Source of the DNA: Geobacter sp. SVR
GTDB lineage: Bacteria > Desulfobacterota > Desulfuromonadia > Geobacterales > Pseudopelobacteraceae
Assembly: GCF_016865365.1 (NCBI RefSeq)
Contig: NZ_AP024469.1
Coordinates: forward strand, 3,936,501-4,000,500
Direction of reading: 5' to 3'
Length of the DNA: 64,000 bases
Part shown: one piece after another, positions 8,491 to 15,257 of the stretch
How positions within the stretch are numbered: the first letter of the stretch is position 1
Layout: each line of letters opens with the position of its first letter
Made by a program: the position numbers and the translations under genes
Notes under the pieces: model-generated
What the model saw: only the letters and a program-made list of their open reading frames with translations
What the model was told of the DNA's origin: nothing
The model's database searches: none

Positions 8491-8553
8491 TATATCAATA
8501 TCCCTTTAAGGTCTCAAAATATCCTTTAAAGGCGAATCTTGCGCAGGAGTGGC

Positions 8554-8904
8554 TCATCCGGCGGCGTACTGGCGTCCCCATTCGCACATCATCTCCAGGA
8601 TCGGGTAGATGCTCCGCCCTTTGTCCGTCAGCGAATATTCCACCTTCGGGGGTACCTGGGGATAGACCTCCCGGTGCACCAGGCCGTCGGCCTCAAGTTC
8701 CCGCAGCTGTTGGGTCAGCATCTTGCGGGTCGTGTCGGGAAAGATCCTCTGCAGATCGGAAAAGCGTAGCGTCTCCGGTGCCAGGTGCCAGAGGATGGCG
8801 GTCTTCCACTTGCCCCCCACCACCGCCAGCGTGACGTCGATGGCGCATTTGTACGCCTTCTCCCGGTAGATCAAACGATTGTCAGTTGTCTGCTTGCTGC
8901 CCAT
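8554..8904 (-). CDS. HxlR family winged-helix transcriptional regulator
   Basis: 116 residues. The HxlR pattern is complete: [49 protein letters not shown] split over the recognition helix, and the wing [21 protein letters not shown]. Cys20 lies in the first helix, where redox- or aldehyde-sensing members often carry the sensing Cys. It is divergent from an FMN-dependent reductase 146 bases away, the common arrangement in which HxlR proteins control an adjacent reductase or hydrolase gene; control of the downstream secreted proteins is inferred only. Confidence 0.88.
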   Translation of the reverse strand: MGSKQTTDNRLIYREKAYKCAIDVTLAVVGGKWKTAILWHLAPETLRFSDLQRIFPDTTRKMLTQQLRELEADGLVHREVYPQVPPKVEYSLTDKGRSIYPILEMMCEWGRQYAAG

Positions 8905-8935
8905 TCCTATTCTCTCCTACCCTAAGTATCTTTTT

Positions 8936-8977
8936 AGTAACTACGTATTTAAAAAGTACGTTATTGACGTATTACTA
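8936..8977. promoter_or_regulatory. inverted repeat, candidate HxlR operator
   Basis: AGTAACTACGT (8936-8946) and ACGTATTACTA (8967-8977) form an imperfect dyad around AGTACGTTA in the AT-rich divergent promoter region. Position and symmetry suit an HxlR dimer site; this is inference. Confidence 0.5.
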
Positions 8978-9050
8978 CCTATGGGAAATGATAACGCAAA
9001 TGCTCGCCGAAGAAAAGTATGCATTTTATCCCACAGTAAAGGAGATTTCT

Positions 9051-9686
9051 ATGAAGGTCGTGGCATTTAACGGCAGCCCCAACAAGGAGGGCAACACGTG
9101 GCATGCGCTGAAGATAGTGACTGCGGCACTGGAGCAGGAGGGGATTGAAACCGAGATCGTCCACGTCGGCAACAAGGCCGTCAGAGGCTGCGTTGCCTGC
9201 TACCAGTGCGTCAAGAACAAAAACGAGCAGTGCGTACTCCCCGGCGATCCGGTCAACGAGTGGATTCAGAAGATGAAACAGGCGGACGGCATCATCCTCG
9301 GCACCCCGGTACACTACTCCGCCATCGGCGGGACCATGAAATCGTTCCTGGATCGCGCCTTCTTCGTCACCGGCGTCAATGACAGTATGCTCCGCCACAA
9401 GGTCGGCGCCGCGGTGGTTGCGGTGCGGCGCTCCGGTGGAGTGCCGACCTTCGACCAGTTGAACAACTTCCTGAATTATGCCGAGATGCTGCTGCCGACC
9501 TCCAACTATTGGAACGTGATCCATGGCAGAACGCCGGGAGAAGTGGTCCAGGACCTGGAGGGGGTACAAATCATGCGGGTGCTGGGCAAAAACATGGCCT
9601 GGCTGATGAAACTGGTGGAGCATGGCAAGGGGGCCGTCGCCCCGCCGGAACGCGAGGCCAAAACCTTCTTCAGCTTTATCCACTAG
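9051..9686 (+). CDS. NADPH-dependent FMN reductase (flavodoxin-fold, iron-sulfur flavoprotein type)
   Basis: 211 residues. FNGSPNKEGNTWHALK at the N-terminus is the FMN phosphate loop; CVACYQCVKNKNEQCVLPGD follows, the cysteine arrangement of the NAD(P)H-dependent reductase/iron-sulfur flavoprotein family; GTPVHYSAIGGTMKSFLDR is the second FMN loop. Start at ATG 9051 with AAAGGAG upstream; the open frame extends to 8886 but crosses the divergent promoter. Divergent from the HxlR regulator. The stop codon TAG is part of the CTAG end of a mobile repeat. Confidence 0.87.
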   Translation: MKVVAFNGSPNKEGNTWHALKIVTAALEQEGIETEIVHVGNKAVRGCVACYQCVKNKNEQCVLPGDPVNEWIQKMKQADGIILGTPVHYSAIGGTMKSFLDRAFFVTGVNDSMLRHKVGAAVVAVRRSGGVPTFDQLNNFLNYAEMLLPTSNYWNVIHGRTPGEVVQDLEGVQIMRVLGKNMAWLMKLVEHGKGAVAPPEREAKTFFSFIH

Positions 9687-9794
9687 CAGACTGTTGAAAA
9701 ACTCAGGTTGTTCAAAAATAGTCAGATCGTCGCCCCCGCACAAGGGGGCTTTCGAGGACGGCGGCGAGCTGGCTGTTTTTCAACAACCTGCTAG
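9683..9794 (+). mobile_element. MITE-like inverted-repeat element, copy 2 (internally deleted)
   Basis: 112 bases from CTAG to CTAG. The terminal repeats CTAGCAGACTGTTGAAAAA and TTTTTCAACAACCTGCTAG match copy 3, but about 54 bases of the core are missing. The left CTAG supplies the stop codon of the FMN reductase gene. Confidence 0.88.
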
Positions 9795-9813
9795 ACGATA
9801 CAGGGAGGAAGCG

Positions 9814-10551
9814 ATGGTAAGATTCATAGTATTGATGGGATTTATCCTCCTGGGAGCGACGATGTTCCCAGGCCCCGTCCGGGCCGAATCAGAACGGATT
9901 CTGATGGTTGTCACAAGCGCTGACACGATCCGGCCGGGAAAGCCGACCGGCCTCTGGCTGGAGGAGTTTGCCGTCCCTTATCTGAAATTCAAGGGCGCAG
10001 GCTATGACGTGACGGTTGCCAGCATCAAAGGGGGAGCGGCTCCGGTCGATCCCCGCAGCCAGGACGATGCAGCCAAGGTGAAACAGTGGGAGGATGCTGT
10101 TCAGGTGCTGCAGGGAACGATCCCGCTTGACCGGGTGAAATCCGATCCATTCGCCGCCATCTTTCTGCCCGGCGGACACGGCACCATGTTCGACCTCCCC
10201 GGCAACCGGCACCTCAAGGAGCTCCTACAGCAGTTCAGTGCGGGGGACAAGGTGATTGCCGCCGTCTGCCACGGCCCGGCCGGGCTGGTAGGGGCAACAG
10301 GCAAGGACGGCAAACCTTTGGTGGCCGGCAAAAGCATGACCGCCTTTACCGACGATGAGGAAAGAGCCGTCGCTCTTGACAAAGAGATGCCGTTCCTGCT
10401 GGAAACGAAACTGCGGGAAGCGGGCGCGAAGTTTGTGGTGGGGGGAAAATGGGCGTCCCATGTGGAAGTCGATGGGAAGCTGGTCACCGGCCAGAACCCG
10501 GCCTCCAGCGCCTCGACGGCGGAAGCGGTGATACACCTGCTGTCACGATAG
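9814..10551 (+). CDS. exported DJ-1/PfpI family protein
   Basis: 245 residues with a signal peptide (cleavage expected after PVRA, about residue 24). The DJ-1/PfpI domain has the elbow AAVCHGPAGL with Cys152-His153, FLPGGHGTMFDLP, and an acidic residue at Glu50-Glu51. This matches the Hsp31/YajL-like group acting as chaperone, glyoxalase-like or amidase enzymes; the signal peptide puts it in the periplasm. ATG at 9814 follows GGGAGG. The frame is open far upstream through the mobile repeat, which is not taken as coding. Confidence 0.85.
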   Translation: MVRFIVLMGFILLGATMFPGPVRAESERILMVVTSADTIRPGKPTGLWLEEFAVPYLKFKGAGYDVTVASIKGGAAPVDPRSQDDAAKVKQWEDAVQVLQGTIPLDRVKSDPFAAIFLPGGHGTMFDLPGNRHLKELLQQFSAGDKVIAAVCHGPAGLVGATGKDGKPLVAGKSMTAFTDDEERAVALDKEMPFLLETKLREAGAKFVVGGKWASHVEVDGKLVTGQNPASSASTAEAVIHLLSR

Positions 10552-10617
10552 CGGAAACCGTTCCAGAAGTCGGAAATTTCGGATTTCCCGGCCATTTACC
10601 ATATGAAGGAGTTATCG

Positions 10618-11637
10618 ATGCGGTATTTGATCTATCTATTCCTGGCGGTTCTGTCACTCGCCGCTTCCGGCACTGCCCGCGCAGAAAACGCTGCCTCCGG
10701 CTATGGGGTTGAACTCGAGGGGTTTCCCTATCCTTACGCAGTACAGCGTTTCCGGTTTCCATCGCAGGGGCAGGATCTTCAGATGGGATACATGGATGTA
10801 CAACCTGCGGGAAAGCCCAATGGGCACACCGTGGTGTTGATGCATGGAAAGAATTTTTGCGGCGCCACCTGGGAAGCTACGATTTCGGCGCTGTCCGGCG
10901 CAGGATATCGGGTAGTCGTTCCCGACCAGATCGGCTTCTGTACCTCGACCAAGCCCGAGCATTACCAATACAGCTTCCAGCAGCTTGCTGCCAACACCAT
11001 GGCATTGTTGAAGCGGGTGGGCGTATCTCGCGCCATACTCATCGGGCACTCGACCGGCGGCATGATTGGGACCCGTTTTGCCCTGATGTATCCGGAAGCC
11101 GTGGAAAAGCTGGTCATGGTCAACCCCATCGGGCTGGAAGACTGGAAAGCACTGGGCGTGCCAGGCAGGACCGTGGACCAATGGTATGAGCGGGAGTTGA
11201 AGCTTTCGGCTGACGGGGTGCGCCAATACGAGAAGTCCGTTTATTATCAGGGACGCTGGAAAGCGGAATACGAGCGCTGGGTCGACATGCTGGCAGGTCT
11301 CAACCGGGGGCCGGGGCACAAACTGGTTGCCTGGAATTCGGCGCTCATCTACGACATGATTTATACCCAGCCGGTCGTGTATGAATTCCCGCTGTTGAAA
11401 GTGCCCACCGTCCTGATGCTCGGCGATGCCGATACCACCGCAATCGGCAGTGACATCGCTCCCCCGGAGGTGAAGGCAAGGATCGGCCGCTATAAGCTGC
11501 TGGGCAAGGAAGTCATCAAAACCATTCCGCACGGCCGCTTGGTTGAATTTCCCGGTTTTGGACATGCGCCGCAGATTGAAGATCCGTCAATGTTCCACAA
11601 GGCCTTGCTCGCCGAGCTGGGAAGAACGGATAAGTAG
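10618..11637 (+). CDS. exported alpha/beta hydrolase
   Basis: 339 residues. Signal peptide 1-22 (ends GTARA). Alpha/beta-hydrolase landmarks: oxyanion LMHGKNF (76-77), nucleophile elbow GHSTGG with Ser145, acid in MLGDADTT (about 276) and GFGHAPQIED with the catalytic His (about 318). Substrate unknown; relatives include epoxide hydrolases, C-C hydrolases and esterases. ATG at 10618 follows AAGGAG; it is 66 bases after the DJ-1 gene on the same strand and probably co-transcribed with it. Confidence 0.85.
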   Translation: MRYLIYLFLAVLSLAASGTARAENAASGYGVELEGFPYPYAVQRFRFPSQGQDLQMGYMDVQPAGKPNGHTVVLMHGKNFCGATWEATISALSGAGYRVVVPDQIGFCTSTKPEHYQYSFQQLAANTMALLKRVGVSRAILIGHSTGGMIGTRFALMYPEAVEKLVMVNPIGLEDWKALGVPGRTVDQWYERELKLSADGVRQYEKSVYYQGRWKAEYERWVDMLAGLNRGPGHKLVAWNSALIYDMIYTQPVVYEFPLLKVPTVLMLGDADTTAIGSDIAPPEVKARIGRYKLLGKEVIKTIPHGRLVEFPGFGHAPQIEDPSMFHKALLAELGRTDK

Positions 11638-11720
11638 GGGCCGGAAACTGGGACAGAGAGGAGATATCAGTCTGACGGGTGCCTGGTTTGAGATCATCCA
11701 ATCCTGACAGGGGTAAAGCA

Positions 11721-11749
11721 TTGACAACGATCCGTGGAAATGCTAAGGA
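11721..11749 (+). promoter_or_regulatory. sigma70-type promoter candidate for the riboswitch-LDT-Lpp transcript
   Basis: TTGACA (11721-11726), 17-base spacer, TAAGGA (11744-11749). The -35 is perfect and the start would fall just before the first aptamer. Confidence 0.5.
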
Positions 11750-11773
11750 TGCCGGGACATACTGATCGATAGA

Positions 11774-11878
11774 CGATAATACTCAACCATCCGCGAGGAT
11801 GGGGCGGAAAGCCTACAGGGTCTCACTGAGACAGCCGGGATGCCGAAATATCAGACGATATTCGGGCCCGGCTTTTTT
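11774..11878 (+). ncRNA. GEMM-I (cyclic dinucleotide) riboswitch 1 with terminator
   Basis: Aptamer at about 11774-11850: a CCATCC-GCGA-GGATGG stem with a GNRA loop, then GGGGCGGAAAGCC, a second stem GTCTC-ACT-GAGAC and the closing AGCCGGGATGCCGAA, all landmarks of GEMM-I. The 3' strand GCCGGGATGCCGAAATATC also pairs with GATATTCGGGCCCGGC followed by TTTTTT, so ligand binding should prevent the terminator (an ON switch). GEMM-I RNAs bind c-di-GMP or, in several Geobacter members, 3',3'-cGAMP; the ligand here is not decided by eye. Confidence 0.85.
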
Positions 11879-11977
11879 GTGCCCGAAGACTCGCTCAGCA
11901 GCAAGGATGCCCATACGGGCGCTGCAGCATGCCGTTCACGTCGGTGACGGGAAACGGCACCACAACCTGATGATACA

Positions 11978-12081
11978 CGATAATACTCAACCATCCGCGA
12001 GGATGGGGCGGAAAGCCTACAGGGTCTCACCGAGACAGCCGGGTTGCCGAAATATCACGCGATATTCGGGCCCGGCTTTTT
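11978..12081 (+). ncRNA. GEMM-I (cyclic dinucleotide) riboswitch 2 with terminator
   Basis: Second copy of the same aptamer, almost identical in the binding core, with AGCCGGGTTGCCGAA at the 3' end and its own terminator (GCCGGGTTGCCGAAATATC with GATATTCGGGCCCGGC then TTTTT). It lies about 100 bases after the first and 35 bases before the L,D-transpeptidase start. Confidence 0.85.
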
Positions 12082-12115
12082 CATTTTCTACGTCAGGAAA
12101 GGTACTACACCAGAC

Positions 12116-13441
12116 ATGCACCGCACACACACCCCGTCACCTGTCGTCGCAGGGGTTCGACTCATGGCCCTGTCCCTGTCCATTCTGATCCTCAATGGAT
12201 GCGCCGCGATGAAAAATGTCTGGCAGGACCCGCTCCATCCTGAGGCGGAGATAGAGCGGAATCATTTTCCGGCTGACAAGGGAAATGATGTCATCGGCCG
12301 ACCGGCATCTCTTCGGCTTGAAGCGGGGGACACCCTCCCGGATATCGCACGGCACTTCGGCCTGGGGATCAATGCGCTCAGTGCCGCCAATCCCGGCGTG
12401 GACATGTGGGTTCCCGAAGCCGGAGAGCAGATCATACTGCCGCTCAGCTTCATCCTTCCGAATGCTCCCAGAAAGGGGATCGTGGTCAACCTGGCCACCA
12501 TGAGGCTCTTTCACTTCAAAGGGGATGGCGCGTCACCGACGGTGTCGACCTATCCGATCGGTATCGGGACGCGTGAGCGCCCCACCCCCATGGGCTCCAT
12601 GCGTGTGGCGCGCAAGACGGCCCGTCCCACCTGGAACGTACCCGCATCGATTGCCGAGGATCATCGCAAGAAGGGAGATCCCCTCCCCGCGAAGGTTCCG
12701 CCAGGCCCCCTGAATCCACTGGGGGAATACGCGCTCTATCTGAGTAAGGCGGGGTATCTGATCCATGGCACCAACAAACCGGCCAGCATAGGCCTCAAGG
12801 CGTCCAACGGCTGCCTGAGGCTCTATCCGGAAAACGTGAAGGTGCTTTTCAACGACACCCCGGTAGACACCTCGGTGCTGATCGTCAACCAGCCCTATCT
12901 GATCGGCCAGCGAGACGGCGTACTCTATCTGGAAGCCCACACCCCCCTGGAGAACCCGGGTGCCGGCGCCATCGAGCAGGAAAAAGTCAATGAGAAGCTG
13001 CGAAAACTCGAGAAGAAATCCGGGCGCCCGCTCGACTGGAAAAAGGTGCAGCAGGTCCAGGCCGAGGCCCGCGGGATTCCCGTTCCCATCTTCGCCATGG
13101 AACCGGGAAGGACGGTAGAGCCGACACGCCCCGTGGAGGTCGGGCATCCGGATAAACTGTACGGTAGCCCTGAATCGCCGGAATTGAAGCCGGGGGCGTG
13201 GCATGTCCTGGCCGCCGAAATGCGCGAGGAGATCGATGCCCGCAGGCTGGCCGCAATCATCAACCACCAGGGTCCGCAGATCCCGGCCAGGGTGCTGCCG
13301 AAGAGCGGCGGCTACCGGGTCGTCGCCGGCCCCTTCAATGATGCCGGTGAAGCCCGGGAAGCGGCCAGGAGGCTGAAAATAGACCTGGAGCTGGACGGCA
13401 TGGTGATCGAACCCGCCAGGGAGATTGCGATGCAGCACTGA
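12116..13441 (+). CDS. lipoprotein L,D-transpeptidase with LysM and SPOR-like domains
   Basis: 441 residues. Lipoprotein signal with ILILNGC (Cys29); LysM (about 66-110, LRLEAGDTLPDIARHFGLG); YkuD catalytic domain (about 121-259) with His217 in IHGTN and Cys233 in KASNGCLRLYPE, the ErfK/YbiS signature; C-terminal SPOR-like repeat (about 359-435). It should act in the periplasm, cross-linking peptidoglycan or joining a lipoprotein to it. ATG 12116 was preferred over ATG 12164 because the latter lacks a charged signal-peptide start. Two riboswitches precede it and an Lpp-type lipoprotein gene follows 85 bases later. Confidence 0.88.
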   Translation: MHRTHTPSPVVAGVRLMALSLSILILNGCAAMKNVWQDPLHPEAEIERNHFPADKGNDVIGRPASLRLEAGDTLPDIARHFGLGINALSAANPGVDMWVPEAGEQIILPLSFILPNAPRKGIVVNLATMRLFHFKGDGASPTVSTYPIGIGTRERPTPMGSMRVARKTARPTWNVPASIAEDHRKKGDPLPAKVPPGPLNPLGEYALYLSKAGYLIHGTNKPASIGLKASNGCLRLYPENVKVLFNDTPVDTSVLIVNQPYLIGQRDGVLYLEAHTPLENPGAGAIEQEKVNEKLRKLEKKSGRPLDWKKVQQVQAEARGIPVPIFAMEPGRTVEPTRPVEVGHPDKLYGSPESPELKPGAWHVLAAEMREEIDARRLAAIINHQGPQIPARVLPKSGGYRVVAGPFNDAGEAREAARRLKIDLELDGMVIEPAREIAMQH

Positions 13442-13526
13442 CTGCCGATGGAAAGGAGGTAACGGAAGACGCGAGAAGCTTTTCGTGCCCTTCGGGGTGA
13501 ACCATACCAAAAAGGAGAAATGACAG

Positions 13527-13829
13527 ATGAAGACACGTACCAACGTTATAGCGATAGTGGCTGTTCTCTCAGCGATGCTGACCGGTTGTGCCACATCCAG
13601 GCAGATGGAAAAGGTGGAAGCCGATCAAAAGCTGCTTGATACAAAAGTCGAGCAGGCACTGCAGAACGCGCAGGCTGCCAAGGCAGCAGCCGATGAGGCC
13701 AAGTTGAAGGCGGATGACGCCACCAACCGCGCCGAACAGGCCGAAAAGGCCGCTCAGGAACGGGAACGGATCGCCAATGAAAAGATGCAGCGGGCTGACT
13801 CCGCTTTCCTGAAATCGATGCGCAAGTAG
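13527..13829 (+). CDS. Lpp/OprI-type alanine-zipper lipoprotein
   Basis: 100 residues. Lipobox MLTGC with Cys21, then an unbroken heptad helix rich in Ala (QNAQAAKAAADEAKLKADDA) and a C-terminal SMRK. The layout is that of Braun lipoprotein: lipid anchor, trimeric alanine zipper, and a terminal Arg-Lys whose Lys is joined to diaminopimelate by an L,D-transpeptidase in E. coli. The gene follows an ErfK/YbiS-type L,D-transpeptidase, which supports that role. Strong AAAGGAG site before ATG 13527. The length is somewhat greater than E. coli Lpp (78 residues). Confidence 0.82.
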   Translation: MKTRTNVIAIVAVLSAMLTGCATSRQMEKVEADQKLLDTKVEQALQNAQAAKAAADEAKLKADDATNRAEQAEKAAQERERIANEKMQRADSAFLKSMRK

Positions 13830-13848
13830 CCGACGTCCGGGTAGTCGG

Positions 13849-13889
13849 GCCGGGAAGCGGAAAGGCCCATAACCGTTCCGCTTCCCGGC
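13849..13889 (+). terminator. 12-bp-stem hairpin after the Lpp gene
   Basis: GCCGGGAAGCGG pairs perfectly with CCGCTTCCCGGC. No T tract follows, so it may stabilise the mRNA end rather than terminate. Confidence 0.55.
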
Positions 13890-13978
13890 TCGCCGCCTGA
13901 GTCCGTTCGGGCATTCGCACAAGCAATCTTTCATGCCGGCAGACCATCACAGGGTGGAAGAGCCGAGGGCACCTATGA

Positions 13979-14144
13979 CTAGCAGACTGTTGAAAAACTC
14001 AGGTTGTTCAAAAATAGTCAGATCGTCGCACCCGCAGAGAGCCCTGCGGAGGCGTAGTACCCCGCAGGGCATAAACAGCGCTACGCCGCACAATGGGGCT
14101 TTCGAGGACGGCGGCGAGATGGCTGTTTTTCAACAACCTGCTAG
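13979..14144 (+). mobile_element. MITE-like inverted-repeat element, copy 3 (full length)
   Basis: 166 bases bounded by CTAG. Ends are CTAGCAGACTGTTGAAAAA and its near-complement TTTTTCAACAACCTGCTAG. No coding capacity of its own. The CTAG/TA boundaries are those favoured by IS630/Tc1-mariner transposases, so it is probably a non-autonomous element of that group. Confidence 0.88.
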
Positions 14145-15060
14145 AACGGGCAGGCATCTTTCCCGCCTCTTCTGTGGCGCACTGACGCTGCTGCTCCTCA
14201 ACGGCTGCAGCTATTTCCGCGACACCTCCCCCTTCACCGAAGCGAACGATCTCTTCAGCAAGGGGAATTACAGCGCCTCCCTGGAAAAGTATGAGCAGAT
14301 AGGTGAAAAGCTCCCCGCGGCGCGCGACCGGGTATTGTTCGAAAAGGGGGTCATCCTTGCCTATCCCAAGAATGGTCAGAAGGATTATCAGCAGGCCCTG
14401 GACTGTTTCCAGCAGCTCGTCAGGGACTATCCTGAGAGCCCCTACCGGCAGAACAGCGAGGCGCTGATCTTCACCATAAGCAATGTCGTGCTCAAGGACG
14501 CGACGATTGCCACGCAGCAGGCACAGATCGACACGCTCCACCGTGAGCTTGCCGGCAGGGAGGGAGAGATTGCGGCACTGCAGGAAAATATCAAGGCCCT
14601 CAAGCAGAAGGTTTTCGCCGTCGCCACCCGGAGCGGAGCGGTGGACAGGATTTTGATAGAAAAGAACGAGCGGCGGCTGACGTTACTTGCCAAGGGCGAG
14701 GCGGTCAAAACCTACCGGATCGCCCTGGGGGGCAACCCGGTTGGCCCGAAGGAACGGCAGGGGGACAATAAGACTCCGGAGGGGATCTACACCATCGATG
14801 CCAGAAATAAGGACAGCGGCTATCACCTGTCGCTGCACATTTCCTATCCGAACGAGAAAGACAGAAAGCGGGCACGGGAACTGGGAGTCTCTCCCGGGGG
14901 GGATGTCATGATCCACGGCATCAAGAACGGTTTCTCATGGGTCGGTAATGCCCACGCCGAAGTGGACTGGACCAAAGGGTGCATTGCCGTGAGCAACGAG
15001 GAGATAGAGGAAATAGCACGAGTTGCGTCCAGCGGCACGATCGTTGAGATACGGCCGTAG
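14119..15060 (+). CDS. lipoprotein L,D-transpeptidase with TPR-like and coiled-coil region
   Basis: 313 residues from ATG 14119. Signal peptide with LLLLNGC lipobox (Cys30); helical repeats like TPR (about 40-115, NDLFSKGNYSASLEKYEQ, LVRDYPESPYRQNSEA); coiled coil (about 125-165); YkuD domain (about 175-313) with IHGIKNG and DWTKGCIAVSNEE, the catalytic His and Cys. The only in-frame ATG near the signal peptide lies inside the mobile element 13979-14144, so the first 9 residues are element-derived; the frame is also open to 13933. A truncated copy lies at 17816-18514. Confidence 0.8.
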   Translation: MAVFQQPARTGRHLSRLFCGALTLLLLNGCSYFRDTSPFTEANDLFSKGNYSASLEKYEQIGEKLPAARDRVLFEKGVILAYPKNGQKDYQQALDCFQQLVRDYPESPYRQNSEALIFTISNVVLKDATIATQQAQIDTLHRELAGREGEIAALQENIKALKQKVFAVATRSGAVDRILIEKNERRLTLLAKGEAVKTYRIALGGNPVGPKERQGDNKTPEGIYTIDARNKDSGYHLSLHISYPNEKDRKRARELGVSPGGDVMIHGIKNGFSWVGNAHAEVDWTKGCIAVSNEEIEEIARVASSGTIVEIRP

Positions 15061-15183
15061 CAGAGCCGTCATCTCCACGTCGGCACCATTTCTGACGGGA
15101 CAATCGGATGAGAAGCTGGAACAACTGAGGGACTCGGAACTAACCAATATACAGCTGTTTGTGTGATGGGTGCCGGGGGCAAA

Positions 15184-15204
15184 GCGGCCGATTGGCCGCC
15201 TTTT
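15184..15204 (+). terminator. terminator between convergent LDT and rhlE-like genes
   Basis: GCGGCCGATTGGCCGC followed by CTTTT. Confidence 0.65.
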
Positions 15205-15257
15205 GCGTCCCGCGAAATCGGCCTCTCACCCGCCGAGGCGGTCGATAATCTTGTCCT

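Noticed and set aside
11799-12188. 129-residue plus-strand frame across the riboswitch region
   Set aside because: It is made of the two repeated riboswitch aptamers and terminators read as protein; the RNA structure explains the sequence.
13933-14118. N-terminal extension of the second L,D-transpeptidase
   Set aside because: The extension is translated mobile-repeat sequence; the closer ATG at 14119 is sufficient before the signal peptide.
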